Positions 47,406-57,209 of a stretch of 64,000 nt of DNA are shown here, piece after piece. Positions within the stretch are counted from its first letter, which is position 1, and each line of letters opens with the position of its first letter. The DNA lies in NCBI RefSeq assembly GCF_000412335.2, contig NZ_KE161030.1, positions 1,692,240 through 1,756,239 of the forward strand, given 5' to 3'. The position numbers and the translations under genes are program-made. A model generated the notes under the pieces. It was not told the origin of the DNA. It was given only the letters and a program-made list of their open reading frames with translations, and did no database searches. The DNA is from Cedecea davisae DSM 4568. GTDB lineage: Bacteria; Pseudomonadota; Gammaproteobacteria; Enterobacterales; Enterobacteriaceae.

Positions 47406-48779
47406 TTAACGTGCAGCGCGTTGCAGGATAGTGATGGAGGGCTGGCGTTGTAACCAACGCATGCGCAGCATCATCAGGATGGCGGCGGAGGTCAGACCGA
47501 TAATAAAGCCAATCCAGAAGCCTGCCGGGCCCATCGGCTCAACCACCCAGTCGGTAAGTGCCAGCACATAGCCACTCGGCAGGCCGAGAACCCAATACGC
47601 GATAAAGGTGATAAAGAAGATCGAACGCGTATCTTTATAGCCGCGCAGCACGCCGCTGCCGATAACCTGAATCGAGTCGGAGATTTGGTAAATCGCCGCC
47701 AGCAGCATCAAGTGGGCTGCCAGTGCTACGACCGCCGGGTTGTCGTTATACAGCAGCGCGATATGCTCCCTGAAGGTCACGGTAAACAGCGCCGTGCACA
47801 TCGCCAGGCAAATCGCCACGCCAACGCCGGTGCGGGCGGCAACCTGGGCATCCAGCGTTGAGCCCTGGCCCAAGCGATAACCCACGCGAATGGTGACCGC
47901 CGCGCCTAATGAAAGCGGTAACACAAACATCAGCGAACTGAAGTTAAGCGCTATCTGGTGCCCGGCAACGTCGGTAATGCCCAGCGGAGAAACCAGCAGG
48001 GCAACCACGGCGAACAGCGTGACTTCGAAAAATAACGCCAGCGCAATCGGCAGCCCGAGCTGGCTTAAACGTTTAAGCACCGCCCAGTCCGGTTTACTGA
48101 AGTCGTCCGGGTTTTTAATGTCGCGCATCGAACGGGCTTTCTTGATATAGGAAAGCATGCTGAAGAACATCACCCAGTAGACCGCCGCCGTTGCCACGCC
48201 GCAGCCCACGCCGCCCAATTCCGGCATGCCGAAGTGGCCGTAAATAAAGATATAGTTAACCGGGATGTTCACCAGCAGGCCGATAAAGCCCATCACCATG
48301 CCGGGCTTGGTTTTCGCCAGCCCTTCACACTGGTTACGGCCAACCTGGAAGAACAAATAACCCGGCGCGCCCCACAGCAGCGCACGTAAATAGCGCACGG
48401 CTTTATCGGCAAGTTCCGGGTCGATGTTATGCATGGCATGAATAATGTGCCCTGCGTTCCACAGCACAACCATCACCAGCACGGATACCATACCCGCAAG
48501 CCAGAATCCCTGACGAACCTGGTGAGCAATGCGGTCGCGACGCGCGGAGCCGTTAAGCTGGGCGACGGTTGGCGTCAGGGCGAGCAGGAGCCCGTGGCCG
48601 AATAAAATGGCCGGTAGCCAGATAGAGGTGCCTATAGCCACTGCCGCCATATCGGTGGCGCTGTAGCCACCGGCCATAACGGTATCGACGAATCCCATTG
48701 CAGTTTGTGCTACCTGAGCGATGATCACAGGTATCGCCAGGGCAAGGAGCTGGCGAGCTTCGGTGAAGTACTTCTGCAT
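47406..48779 (-). CDS. mdtK: MATE family multidrug exporter MdtK (NorM)
   Basis: MdtK is a cation-coupled exporter of the MATE/NorM family with 12 transmembrane helices in the inner membrane. It exports cationic drugs and fluoroquinolones. It is 457 residues, as in E. coli. The N-terminal [23 protein letters not shown] and the central [20 protein letters not shown] are family hallmarks. It is divergent from ribE across 237 bases, as in E. coli. Confidence 0.95.
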   Translation of the reverse strand: MQKYFTEARQLLALAIPVIIAQVAQTAMGFVDTVMAGGYSATDMAAVAIGTSIWLPAILFGHGLLLALTPTVAQLNGSARRDRIAHQVRQGFWLAGMVSVLVMVVLWNAGHIIHAMHNIDPELADKAVRYLRALLWGAPGYLFFQVGRNQCEGLAKTKPGMVMGFIGLLVNIPVNYIFIYGHFGMPELGGVGCGVATAAVYWVMFFSMLSYIKKARSMRDIKNPDDFSKPDWAVLKRLSQLGLPIALALFFEVTLFAVVALLVSPLGITDVAGHQIALNFSSLMFVLPLSLGAAVTIRVGYRLGQGSTLDAQVAARTGVGVAICLAMCTALFTVTFREHIALLYNDNPAVVALAAHLMLLAAIYQISDSIQVIGSGVLRGYKDTRSIFFITFIAYWVLGLPSGYVLALTDWVVEPMGPAGFWIGFIIGLTSAAILMMLRMRWLQRQPSITILQRAAR

Positions 48780-49016
48780 GTTTACACCTGATTATTTTTA
48801 TAGAGACGAGAGACTAAAAAAGCCGCCATAAAAGGCAGCAAGAAGATGAACAGGGGAATTTGCCAGTCTATTGTAGCGAGAGTTTATTTATACGCCAGTC
48901 AAAAATATAGCGCTGCGGCGAGCAGGGCTGGCAAGGTGATTTTCCACCTGTTAAAGTGCGGCAATGTCCTTTATCGGCGGTAGTTTTACCGCGCGTGAAT
49001 CGCCAGGAGTTTTTAG

Positions 49017-49661
49017 ATGTTTACAGGTATTGTGCAGGGCACCGCGACCCTGGTTTCCATCGACGAGAAACCTAACTTCCGCACCCACATTATTGAGATG
49101 CCGACTGAGATGCTGCCGGGCCTTGAAACCGGCGCTTCGGTGGCGCATAACGGCTGCTGCCTTACGGTCACCGAAATCAACGGGAACCGCATCAGCTTTG
49201 ACCTGATGAAAGAGACGCTGCGTATTACCAATCTCGGTGAGCTAAGCGTTGGCGACAGCGTTAACGTTGAACGTGCGGCTAAATTTAATGATGAAATTGG
49301 CGGTCATTTAATGTCCGGTCATATTATGACTACCGCCGAGATCTCTAAGATCCTGACCTCGGAAAATAACCGTCAGATCTGGTTTAAAATTCAGGATAAA
49401 GCGTTGATGAAATACATCCTGCATAAAGGCTATGTTGGTATCGACGGTATTAGCCTGACGGTGGGCGAGGTCACGGCGACGCGTTTTTGCGTGCATCTGA
49501 TCCCCGAAACGCTGGAGCGTACAACGCTTGGCGCTAAGAAACTTGGGCAGCGCGTTAATATCGAAATCGACCCGCAGACTCAGGCGATTGTCGACACCGT
49601 AGAGCGCGTGCTGGCGAGCCGTGAAGCCGCGCTGGTGGCCGCTATTCCTGCGGGCGAATAA
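49017..49661 (+). CDS. ribE: Riboflavin synthase alpha chain RibE (RibC)
   Basis: This enzyme dismutates two 6,7-dimethyl-8-ribityllumazines to riboflavin. It is 214 residues. Two lumazine-binding repeats start MFTGIVQG and (about 97) [10 protein letters not shown]. The conserved [11 protein letters not shown] and [15 protein letters not shown] loops are present. AGGAG lies 9 bases upstream. I looked for an FMN riboswitch in 48780-49016 and saw none, as expected since that element controls ribB. Confidence 0.96.
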   Translation: MFTGIVQGTATLVSIDEKPNFRTHIIEMPTEMLPGLETGASVAHNGCCLTVTEINGNRISFDLMKETLRITNLGELSVGDSVNVERAAKFNDEIGGHLMSGHIMTTAEISKILTSENNRQIWFKIQDKALMKYILHKGYVGIDGISLTVGEVTATRFCVHLIPETLERTTLGAKKLGQRVNIEIDPQTQAIVDTVERVLASREAALVAAIPAGE

Positions 49662-49681
49662 CGCTTCTCTCGCAGCATAAG

Positions 49682-49714
49682 AAACGGGGCCGATTGGCCC
49701 CGTTTTTGTTTTTT
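49682..49714. terminator. Terminator between ribE and the GH1 gene
   Basis: AAACGGGGCC pairs with GGCCCCGTTT, followed on the plus strand by TTGTTTTTT, so it is strong for ribE. The minus strand has TTTCTT for the convergent GH1 gene, whose stop codon touches the T-run. Confidence 0.9.
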
Positions 49715-51104
49715 AGTCCTGCTCGTTGAAACCGTTTTCAGCGGCGGTTTTCATAAACCATTCCCCGCTCTTCTTGATGGTGCGCTGCTGGGTTTTGAGA
49801 TCCAGCGAGACAAAGCCATAGCGGTTTTTGTAGGCGTTGCACCACGACCAGTTATCGATAAAGGTCCACATATGGTAGCCGAGGCAGTTGCTGCCCTCGC
49901 TGATGCCCTTGTGCAGCCACTTCAGGTGGTCGCGCACAAAGTCGATGCGGTATTCATCGTCAATTTGACCGTCGTTGATGAAACGTTCTTCGTTCTCCAC
50001 GCCCATGCCGTTCTCGGAGATATAGCAGGCAGGGTTGCCGTAATTCTCGCGCAGGTTGGTGAGAATGTCGTAAATACCGCGCTCGTAGATTTCCCAGCCA
50101 CGGTAAGGGTTCATCTTGCGGCCCGGCATTTCGTAGGACTCGAAGAACCACTCCGGCATAAACGGGCTTTCAGGATTTACCAGGGTGTCGCGGCATTTAA
50201 TGCGGCGCGGCTGGTAATAGTTAATCCCGAGTAAATCGACCACGCCGGCGGCAAGCAGGGCTTTGTCCTCAGGCTGGCAGGCCGGCAATTTATCATGCTG
50301 CTTCAGGAAGTCGACAAGCTCCTGCGGGTACTCGCCGCGCAGCGCCGGGTCCAGGAAGCTGCGGTTAAACATCAGGTCTGCCAGATTCGCGGCTTTGACG
50401 TCTGCCGGATTCTGAGAACGAGGGTAGGACGGCGTCAGGTTAAGGATGATGCCAATTTGGCCGTCTTCATTGCGAGCGTGGTAGTTTGTAACCGCTTTCG
50501 CGTGGGCGAGCATGGTGTGGTAGGCCACGGTAACCGCGCGGTCAAAGTCCACGACGTTAGGGTAGTGGTAGTCATACAAGTAGCCGCATTCTACCGGCAC
50601 CACCGGTTCGTTAAAGGTAAACCAGTGCTTCACCCGGTCACCGAACAGCTCAAAGCAGGTATTGGCATAGCTGGCGTAGGCGTCAACGACTTCACGGCTT
50701 TCCCAGCCGCCTTTCTCCTGCATAACCATTGGCATATCAAAGTGATACAGATTGATAAACGGCTTGATGCCCTGGGCCAGCAGCTCGTCGATAACCTTGT
50801 TATAGAATTCTACCGCCAGAGGATTCACCTCCCCGGTGCCGTCCGGGATCAGGCGGGCCCAGGAGATTGAGGTGCGGAAGGTGTTGTGGTTGAGCTTCTT
50901 CAGCAGGGCGATATCCTGCTTCCAGCGCTGATAAAAGGTCGAGGTATTTTGCGGGCCAACGCCGTGGTGGAAGCGATTGGGCTGTTCGGCAAACCAGCGG
51001 TCCCAAATAGTTTCGGATTTACCAAAGTTCAGCGCTTCACCTTCGGTTTGCGGCCCGGAAGCGGCGCTGCCCCACCAGAAATGCTCAGGAAATGCGTATT
51101 TCAT
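49713..51104 (-). CDS. Glycoside hydrolase family 1 beta-glucosidase or 6-phospho-beta-glucosidase
   Basis: This is a 463-residue GH1 enzyme from ATG 51104, with GAGG 6 bases upstream. Acid/base Glu166 is in TFNEPVV and nucleophile Glu364 in YISENGMG. The N-terminal FPEHFWWGSAASGPQTEG is typical. The C-terminal NWSWCNAYKNRYGFVSLD followed by TIKKSGEWF resembles phospho-beta-glucosidases in its Lys-Lys-Ser, but I cannot settle phospho versus free sugar. No PTS gene is adjacent. It is inserted between ribE and cfa, which are neighbours in E. coli. A CRP-like site lies upstream. Confidence 0.88.
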   Translation of the reverse strand: MKYAFPEHFWWGSAASGPQTEGEALNFGKSETIWDRWFAEQPNRFHHGVGPQNTSTFYQRWKQDIALLKKLNHNTFRTSISWARLIPDGTGEVNPLAVEFYNKVIDELLAQGIKPFINLYHFDMPMVMQEKGGWESREVVDAYASYANTCFELFGDRVKHWFTFNEPVVPVECGYLYDYHYPNVVDFDRAVTVAYHTMLAHAKAVTNYHARNEDGQIGIILNLTPSYPRSQNPADVKAANLADLMFNRSFLDPALRGEYPQELVDFLKQHDKLPACQPEDKALLAAGVVDLLGINYYQPRRIKCRDTLVNPESPFMPEWFFESYEMPGRKMNPYRGWEIYERGIYDILTNLRENYGNPACYISENGMGVENEERFINDGQIDDEYRIDFVRDHLKWLHKGISEGSNCLGYHMWTFIDNWSWCNAYKNRYGFVSLDLKTQQRTIKKSGEWFMKTAAENGFNEQD

Positions 51105-51256
51105 CGTTATCCTCACGGTCTGGCCTGTCATCTCCGACAGGCAATCATTTATACGGTCAATATGTTGATTGTCTGTGATTGATGAAACCGGTTTCTATGA
51201 CGGGAAACGATATCTGTTAAGCAGATCAAGTCGTCGCGGCCAGACAGGCTTAAACC

Positions 51257-51272
51257 TGTGATGTGTATCACG
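51257..51272. promoter_or_regulatory. CRP-like site upstream of the GH1 gene
   Basis: TGTGATGTGTATCACG fits TGTGA-N6-TCACA with one mismatch. It lies about 155 bases before the GH1 start, fitting catabolite control of a glycosidase. Confidence 0.7.
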
Positions 51273-51304
51273 TCAGTGCGCAAGGAGAGACAATTGGAGG
51301 TAAA

Positions 51305-51326
51305 AAACCCGGCAGATGCCGGGTTA
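51305..51326 (-). terminator. Terminator of cfa
   Basis: AACCCGGC pairs with GCCGGGTT around AGAT; on the minus strand it continues TTTTTTACC, 5 bases after the cfa stop. Confidence 0.9.
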
Positions 51327-51330
51327 GTGA

Positions 51331-52479
51331 CTAGCGAGGGACACGTAAACCGTTTTCAATACCGCGGCTAAATACCACCTGCCACAGCTGAATATCGCGC
51401 GCCCGGAAGGCTCCGGCGCAGGCATTGAGGTAGTAACTAAACATCCGTTTGAAGCGTTCGGAGTAGTTATCGGCAATTTCCGGCCAGCAGACGAGGAAGC
51501 GTTCGTACCACGCCATTAGCGTTTTATCATAGTCGGCACCGAAATTATGCCAGTCTTCCATGACAAAATGCGGTTCGCTGGCGTCGGCTATCTGGCGCAC
51601 AGAAGGCAGGCAGCCGTTGGGGAAAATGTACTTATCAATCCACGGATCGACATTATTGTCGGTCTTTGTAGAGCCAATGGTGTGTAGTAGGAAAATGCCG
51701 TCAGGCTTCAGGTTGCGGTCGGCAACGTCGAAGTAGGTGGCATAATTTTTCGGGCCAACATGCTCAAACATGCCGACGGAAACAATGCGGTCAAACTGCT
51801 CGTTGAGGTCGCGATAGTCCTGCAAAAGAATGGTCACATCCAGCCCTTTGCAGCGCTCTTGCGCCATTTTTTGTTGTTCTGCCGAAATGGTTACGCCAAA
51901 CACGGAAACATCGTAATTTCGTGCGGCAAATTCCGCCAGACCGCCCCAGCCGCAGCCGATATCCAGCAATTTCATGCCGGGGCCAAGCTGCAGTTTTTCG
52001 CAGATCATTTTCAGCTTCGCTTCCTGGGCTTCGGCGAGAGTCGTCGCATCTTTCCAGTAGCCGCAGGAATATTGCATGTGCGCGTCCAGCATGCGGCTGA
52101 ACAGATCGTTACCGAGATCGTAATGTTCTTTGCCGACTATCCACGCGCGCTTTTTGGACTGCAGGTTAACCAGCCTGGCAGCGGCGATACGCAGAGTATC
52201 TTTGAAATGGTGGGGCAGCTGGTTTTCCAGCCCGGCGCGCAGCACTTTAGTGAAAAAGACATCCAGGCGTTCGCATTCCCACCAGCCGTCCATATAGCTT
52301 TCGCCAAGGCCGAGGGAGCCTTCCTGCAAAACGCGTTTAAAAAAATCTGGGTTTTTAACCTGAATATCAAAAGGGTTTGGGCCGTTAACGGTTATGCCTG
52401 CCCGGCTCAGCATTTCATTTGCGATACGATACCATTCGTTATCTCGTACGCTCACTTCTTCTATACACGATGAACTCAT
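51331..52479 (-). CDS. cfa: Cyclopropane fatty acid synthase Cfa
   Basis: Cfa methylates double bonds of membrane phospholipid acyl chains with S-adenosylmethionine in late growth, giving acid tolerance. It is 382 residues, as in E. coli. The SAM-binding motif LLDIGCGWGGLAEFAA is at about 169-184. GLGESYMDGWWE and the C-terminal FYYLNACAGAFR-type motif (here FSYYLNACAGAFRARDIQLWQ) are conserved. A long leader upstream contains a possible RydC pairing site. Confidence 0.96.
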   Translation of the reverse strand: MSSSCIEEVSVRDNEWYRIANEMLSRAGITVNGPNPFDIQVKNPDFFKRVLQEGSLGLGESYMDGWWECERLDVFFTKVLRAGLENQLPHHFKDTLRIAAARLVNLQSKKRAWIVGKEHYDLGNDLFSRMLDAHMQYSCGYWKDATTLAEAQEAKLKMICEKLQLGPGMKLLDIGCGWGGLAEFAARNYDVSVFGVTISAEQQKMAQERCKGLDVTILLQDYRDLNEQFDRIVSVGMFEHVGPKNYATYFDVADRNLKPDGIFLLHTIGSTKTDNNVDPWIDKYIFPNGCLPSVRQIADASEPHFVMEDWHNFGADYDKTLMAWYERFLVCWPEIADNYSERFKRMFSYYLNACAGAFRARDIQLWQVVFSRGIENGLRVPR

Positions 52480-52577
52480 AGCTTCTCCATCACCTTGTTG
52501 TGATCAGAACCTTAAAACAGCGTAGACGCTATTACCGGCTTGTGAGAACTCTCACGGAAAATTCCGTGCGCCTGATA

Positions 52578-52585
52578 TCCGACGT
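52578..52585 (-). promoter_or_regulatory. Possible RydC sRNA pairing site in the cfa leader
   Basis: On the minus strand ACGTCGGA, 99-106 bases before the cfa start, can pair with the RydC 5' seed UCCGAUGU with one G-U pair. In enterobacteria RydC stabilises the long cfa mRNA by pairing at about this distance. The rydC gene is not in this window. Confidence 0.5.
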
Positions 52586-52673
52586 AAACAGAGAAAGGGG
52601 GGATTCTCCCTTACTGAAAGGCCATCCATGGAAAAACGGAAGCACTCCGGCTCCCGTAAAAATAAAATTTATG

Positions 52674-52715
52674 AGGCTTATAGTAGAACCGCAATAACTA
52701 TAAGCCTGTTTTTTT
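52674..52715 (+). terminator. Rho-independent terminator between cfa and punC, best on plus strand
   Basis: AGGCTTATAGT pairs perfectly with ACTATAAGCCT (12-base loop) and is followed by GTTTTTTT on the plus strand, although both neighbours run on minus. It may end punC transcripts weakly on the minus strand (CATAAATTTTATTTTT follows). Confidence 0.65.
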
Positions 52716-52775
52716 GATGGTTCAACGGAATATTGTTAGCAAGCTAATCACACAATATTCACACTATCGCGTCTG

Positions 52776-53978
52776 TTATTGCGCCCGGGATAGCTCGGCG
52801 TTGGCGCCAGCCTGCGATGCACGGCTGGAGGAGTACTGCATCGCATAGCCCAGCACCGCGAGTAAAATTGTCGCCAGCATTACGCTGGTGGTGGTGAGCA
52901 GCGGGGTGGCGACCAGCCAGGAAACCATCAGGCTTGCCAGGAAGCAAAGCCCCAGCTGTAGCGTGTTTTGTAGCGCGGCGGCCTTGCCGGTTGCCTGAGG
53001 GAACGGCAGCAGGGCGGAGGCCACAACGATCGGGTAAATTGCCCCGTTGGCAATCGCCATCACGCAGAACGGGATCAGCAGCAGCGTCAGGCTGGCATAG
53101 CCGCTCACCGCTACGGCCCAGGTGGCAACAATGCTCAACGCATACAGCGCCAGCAGCCAAGGCAGCAGCTGTTTCCCCTGCCATTTTTGCAGCGCGCTGC
53201 GGCAGCCATAGCCGCCAATCAGGAAGGCGACGGTCTGCGGCATATAGCTCAGGCCAATAACAGACGGGCTGTAGCCCATCTCATTAAGGATAAACGGGGA
53301 ACCGGTTAACCAGGCGAAGAAGCTGGCTGAGCAGGCAGCATAAATCAGCACATTGCCGCTGTAGGTGCGCGAGCGTAATAAAGAGAAGAAGCTGACTTTA
53401 TTGTCTTCAGTCTGCGGGTGATGCTGAGTGCGCGGCTTGAGGCGCAGGGTGGGGATCATCAGCAGCAGGGCGATGGCGAACAGCACGGCAAAAATAGCCT
53501 GCCATTCAAAATGGTTAAGCAGCCAGCTGCCGAGCAGCGGCGCAAGCGCGGGTGAAAGCCCTACCAGCGGCATAATGGTGGCGAAGATGCGGCCAGCGCG
53601 GTTGGCAGGATAATAATCCGTGACCAGCGCCTGCCAGCTCACGGCGGCGGAGCAGACGCCAACGGCCTGAATAAAACGCAGGACCAGCAGCGTGGCGGCG
53701 TCTTCGACCCACAGCATGCCGATACAGCCGACGGCAAACAGCCCCAGGCCAATCAGCAGAATAGGTTTACGCCCGAAGCGGTCTGACAGCGGGCCCCACA
53801 TTAACTGCGCGAAGGCAAACCCGGCGAGGAACAGGCTCAGGCTGGCGCTGACCGCCGAGGCGTTAGTCCCCAGATCTTGCTGAATGGCGGCGAAGGCGGG
53901 CAGATACATGTCGGTGGCGAGGAAGCCAAGAACGCTCAGCCCGGCAAGCCAGATAAGAAATCCCTTTGATGGTTGCAT
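52776..53978 (-). CDS. punC: Purine nucleoside MFS importer PunC (YdhC)
   Basis: This is a 400-residue Bcr/CflA-type major facilitator with 12 transmembrane helices. The loop 2-3 motif [19 protein letters not shown] is clear. E. coli PunC imports purine nucleosides such as adenosine and inosine under PunR activation. It is divergent from punR across 115 bases, as in E. coli, supporting the same control. Confidence 0.93.
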   Translation of the reverse strand: MQPSKGFLIWLAGLSVLGFLATDMYLPAFAAIQQDLGTNASAVSASLSLFLAGFAFAQLMWGPLSDRFGRKPILLIGLGLFAVGCIGMLWVEDAATLLVLRFIQAVGVCSAAVSWQALVTDYYPANRAGRIFATIMPLVGLSPALAPLLGSWLLNHFEWQAIFAVLFAIALLLMIPTLRLKPRTQHHPQTEDNKVSFFSLLRSRTYSGNVLIYAACSASFFAWLTGSPFILNEMGYSPSVIGLSYMPQTVAFLIGGYGCRSALQKWQGKQLLPWLLALYALSIVATWAVAVSGYASLTLLLIPFCVMAIANGAIYPIVVASALLPFPQATGKAAALQNTLQLGLCFLASLMVSWLVATPLLTTTSVMLATILLAVLGYAMQYSSSRASQAGANAELSRAQ

Positions 53979-54093
53979 AGTTTTCTCTTGATTTTGATAG
54001 CAGGTTAACGGGGCAGGAGTCTACGGAGTGCAAAAGCGCTTGTGAAACGCTAATATTTGCGAGTTGCATTCAAAATTTTTGCAGGCAAAAAAC

Positions 54094-55032
54094 ATGTGGT
54101 CTGAATATTCTCTGGAGGTCGTTGACGCGGTGGCGCGCAACGGCAGTTTTAGCGGGGCGGCACAGGAGCTGCATCGCGTGCCTTCTGCCATCAGCTATAC
54201 GGTACGTCAGCTCGAAGAATGGCTGGCCGTGCCGCTGTTTGAACGTCGCCATCGCGATGTTGAGTTAACCGCCGCCGGAGCCTTTTTTCTTAAAGAAGGG
54301 CGTTCTGTTATCAAAAAAATGATGGCAACCCGCCAGCAGTGCCAGCAGATAGCCAACGGCTGGCGCGGGCATCTCTCCATCGCGGTGGACAATATCGTGA
54401 AGCCGGAGCGGACCCGCCAGCTGGTGCTGGATTTTTATCGTCACTTCCCGGATATCGAACTGCGGGTGTTTCAGGAAGTGTTCAACGGCGTGTGGGACGC
54501 GCTGGCGGACGAGCGGGTTGAGGCGGCTATAGGCGCAACTCAGGCCATTCCTGTAGGGGGGCGCTATGCGTTCCGGGATATGGGGGCGTTAAGCTGGCGT
54601 TGCGTGGTTTCCTCCGGGCATCCGCTTGCGCAACACGAAGGTGTAATTCCTGATGATGAGCTAAGGGCATGGCCGTCGCTGGTGCTGGAAGATACTTCGC
54701 GTTCGCTGCCCAAGCGCATTACCTGGCTGCTGGATAACCAGCGCAGAGTGGTGGTGCCGGACTGGGCTTCGGGGGCGGACTGCCTGAGCGCTGGCCTGTG
54801 CATTGGCATGGTGCCTGCCCACATCGCTAAGCCGTGGCTGGACGGCGGCGAGTGGCGGGAGCTTACCCTGGAAAATCCGTTCCCGGATGCGGCCTGCTGC
54901 CTGACCTGGCGGCAGGACGATGCCTCGCCGGCTTTAAGTTGGCTGCTGGACTACCTCGGGGACAGCGAGACGATGAATCAGGAATGGCTGCAGGAGCCGG
55001 GGCGGCAAAACCCGGCTCCGCTGAGCATTTAG
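54094..55032 (+). CDS. punR: LysR-type regulator PunR (YdhB)
   Basis: PunR activates punC. It is 312 residues from ATG 54094, which matches the E. coli start [20 protein letters not shown]; an open frame from 54064 adds ten residues without support. The LysR helix-turn-helix spans about 15-40 ([21 protein letters not shown]). The inducer domain fills the rest. Its last 4 bases overlap the end of convergent purR. Confidence 0.93.
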   Translation: MWSEYSLEVVDAVARNGSFSGAAQELHRVPSAISYTVRQLEEWLAVPLFERRHRDVELTAAGAFFLKEGRSVIKKMMATRQQCQQIANGWRGHLSIAVDNIVKPERTRQLVLDFYRHFPDIELRVFQEVFNGVWDALADERVEAAIGATQAIPVGGRYAFRDMGALSWRCVVSSGHPLAQHEGVIPDDELRAWPSLVLEDTSRSLPKRITWLLDNQRRVVVPDWASGADCLSAGLCIGMVPAHIAKPWLDGGEWRELTLENPFPDAACCLTWRQDDASPALSWLLDYLGDSETMNQEWLQEPGRQNPAPLSI

Positions 55033-56054
55033 CGGCGGTAATCGCGGAACGGACCGTCGGCAACCGAGCGGCGCTCGATCAGGCGCGGATGCACCTCAAT
55101 GGTCTGCGACTCTTCGCGTTTGTTAACAATACGGTCTAGCAGCATGTTAAAGGCGGTTTCACCCAGTCGCTCTTTCGGCTGGTGAATAGTGGTTAACGCC
55201 GGAGAGAAGTAGCGGGCGTTGCGCACGTTATCGTAGCCGATGATGGAGATATCCTGCGGCACGCGCAGTCCCATCTCATCCGCTGCGCAAATGGCGCCCA
55301 TTGCCATAATATCGCCGCCGCAGAATACCGCGGTAGGGCGATGAGGCTGGTTAAGCAACTGCTGCATGGCGCGGTAGCCGGACTCCGGCTCAAAGTCGCC
55401 CTGAACCACCCAGTTCTCCGGCACTTTGATATTGGCCTCTTCGAGCGCCTTGAGGAACCCGGCATGGCGACCGCCGCCGGTGTTGCGTTCCAGCTGGCCC
55501 GGAATAGCGCCGATGTCGCGATGGCCGCGCTCGATCAGATAGCGGCCAGCGAGATAGCCGCCGTGGAAGGCGTTATCGATGACCGAGTCGGTAAAGTCGG
55601 CGCGGGCTTCGCCCCAGTCCATGACCACCATCGGAATATGGCGGTACTCTTCCAAAGTAGAGAGCAGCGTTTCCGGGTACTCGGAGCACATCACCAGCAG
55701 CCCATCAACGCGTTTTTGCGCCATCATCGACAGGTAGGCGCGCTGCTTATCAAAGTTGTTGTGCGCATTACCGAGGATCAGGGTATAGCCTTTGGCGAAG
55801 CAGCTATTTTCAACCGACTCAATAATTTCGGCAAAATAGGGCGCTTCGCTGGAGGTTGCCAGCAGGCCAATAGATTTGGTGTGGTTGACCTTCAGGCTGC
55901 GGGCTACGGCGCTCGGAGAATAATGCAGCTCTTTGATGGCCGCCCAAACGGCGTTGCGCGTCTCTTCCGCAACAAAACGGGTCTTGTTGATGACATGTGA
56001 CACAGTTGTAGTGGAAACGTTTGCGCGTTTCGCTACGTCCTTAATCGTTGCCAT
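55029..56054 (-). CDS. purR: Purine repressor PurR
   Basis: PurR represses purine synthesis genes when bound to hypoxanthine or guanine. It is 341 residues, as in E. coli. The helix-turn-helix is [20 protein letters not shown] (3-22), the minor-groove hinge has SAVARSLK (about 47-54), and the rest is the corepressor domain. Two PurR boxes mark autorepression: one in codons about 10-15 and one 45 bases upstream. punC-punR beside it also serve purine supply. Confidence 0.97.
   Translation of the reverse strand: MATIKDVAKRANVSTTTVSHVINKTRFVAEETRNAVWAAIKELHYSPSAVARSLKVNHTKSIGLLATSSEAPYFAEIIESVENSCFAKGYTLILGNAHNNFDKQRAYLSMMAQKRVDGLLVMCSEYPETLLSTLEEYRHIPMVVMDWGEARADFTDSVIDNAFHGGYLAGRYLIERGHRDIGAIPGQLERNTGGGRHAGFLKALEEANIKVPENWVVQGDFEPESGYRAMQQLLNQPHRPTAVFCGGDIMAMGAICAADEMGLRVPQDISIIGYDNVRNARYFSPALTTIHQPKERLGETAFNMLLDRIVNKREESQTIEVHPRLIERRSVADGPFRDYRR
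56011..56026. promoter_or_regulatory. PurR operator inside the purR coding region
   Basis: Minus strand GCGCAAACGTTTCCAC has the PurR core GCAAACGTTT. It overlaps purR codons 10-15, like the internal operator of E. coli purR. Confidence 0.78.
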
Positions 56055-56098
56055 TAGATGTCACTCCAGACCATATCGTAAACTCCTGATAACTCATG

Positions 56099-56114
56099 TG
56101 TTAAACGTTTGCCT
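56099..56114. promoter_or_regulatory. PurR operator upstream of purR
   Basis: Minus strand AGGCAAACGTTTAACA matches 11 of 13 fixed positions of the PurR consensus, 45 bases before the start codon. Bases 56115-56345 show no other feature. Confidence 0.82.
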
Positions 56115-56345
56115 TCGCTAACTCCTGGGGCAACACGTTGGTTGCAGGCCTGTCGGGAATGCGACATACAGCGGGAGGAGGGCGTTGCCGGGCGATACGC
56201 GGTAAATTAGCGAAGGATTTTGGCTTATCCCGGAGCAAAGTGGAAGAGGGAAAACCGAGATCTGTGCAAATCCAGCAGGATTTTTATCGCCAATTGTGGG
56301 AAAATCACCCCACTTACACTTTGTAGGGAAATAAAGGAGCTTACG

Positions 56346-56435
56346 ATGAGTACCGATCTGAAGTTTTCCGTGGTGACCACGGTTGTCGTACTGAGCTTGA
56401 TTGTTGCCGGTGCGCTAACCGCCGTACTGCACTGA
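56346..56435 (+). CDS. ynhF: Small membrane protein YnhF
   Basis: This is a 29-residue single-helix inner-membrane peptide. MSTDLKFSVV starts it and the hydrophobic stretch (about 9-27) fills the rest, nearly as in E. coli YnhF. AAGGAG lies 7 bases before the ATG. A hairpin follows the stop. It is stress-expressed in E. coli and its function is unknown. It lies between purR and sodB as in E. coli. Confidence 0.9.
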   Translation: MSTDLKFSVVTTVVVLSLIVAGALTAVLH

Positions 56436-56441
56436 TTTAAT

Positions 56442-56464
56442 AAGGGCCGCTCAATGCGGCCCTT
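56442..56464 (+). terminator. Hairpin after ynhF
   Basis: AAGGGCCGC pairs with GCGGCCCTT around TCAAT, 6 bases past the ynhF stop, followed by AACATTTC. The U-tract is poor. Confidence 0.65.
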
Positions 56465-56505
56465 AACATTTCTGGTAAACAGAGAAACGTCGTGCTCTCT
56501 GGTTA

Positions 56506-57087
56506 TCAGGCGGCGAGGTTTTTCGCCACGAAGCTCCAGTTTACCAGCGCCCAGAAATGCTCAAGGTACACCGGGCGAGCGTTACGGTAATCAATATAGT
56601 AGGCGTGCTCCCAGACATCCACGGTCAGCAGCGGCGTGGCGTCGGTCGTCAGCGGCGTTCCGGCATTCGCGGTAGAAACAATAGCCAGACCACCATCGCT
56701 ATTTTTCACAAGCCAGGTCCAGCCCGAACCAAAGTTTTTAATTGCCGCTTCACTAAACTGCTTTTTAAACGCCTCAAAGCTGCCAAACGCCTGGTTAATT
56801 TTAGCCAGAAGCTCACCCGTTGGCTCTCCGCCAGCGTTCGGTGCCAGGCAGTGCCAGTAGAAGGTATGGTTCCAGACCTGAGCCGCGTTATTGAAAATTC
56901 CACCTTCTGAACTTTTCACTATCTGTTCTAACGTTTTCCCTTCAAACGGGCTGCCTTTTACCAGGTTGTTCAGGTTAGTGACGTAGGTCTGGTGATGCTT
57001 ACCGTAGTGGTATTCCAGGGTTTCGGCCGAGATGTGTGGCGCGAGAGCGTCTTTGCCATAGGGCAGGGCGGGTAGTTCGAACGACAT
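56506..57087 (-). CDS. sodB: Iron superoxide dismutase SodB
   Basis: SodB converts superoxide to oxygen and hydrogen peroxide in the cytoplasm using iron. It is 193 residues. Ligands His27, His74, Asp157 and His161 are all present. The N-terminus [10 protein letters not shown] and the [15 protein letters not shown] motif match E. coli. Residues about 84-112 ([19 protein letters not shown] onward) differ more from E. coli than the rest. AAGGAG precedes the ATG. In E. coli the sRNA RyhB shuts off sodB when iron is low. Confidence 0.96.
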   Translation of the reverse strand: MSFELPALPYGKDALAPHISAETLEYHYGKHHQTYVTNLNNLVKGSPFEGKTLEQIVKSSEGGIFNNAAQVWNHTFYWHCLAPNAGGEPTGELLAKINQAFGSFEAFKKQFSEAAIKNFGSGWTWLVKNSDGGLAIVSTANAGTPLTTDATPLLTVDVWEHAYYIDYRNARPVYLEHFWALVNWSFVAKNLAA

Positions 57088-57209
57088 TGCTTCACTCCTT
57101 GTTATTTTGAGTACACCAAATAACTACTTTTATTGTGGTTATTAGGGTAACAAATTGAAAGAGTGTGCAAAAGCAGAAAGGCACTGCCCGTTGCCGGGCA
57201 GTTCAGTAT

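Noticed and set aside
48780..49016. FMN riboswitch upstream of ribE
   Set aside because: No conserved FMN aptamer sequence is visible; in enterobacteria the element controls ribB.
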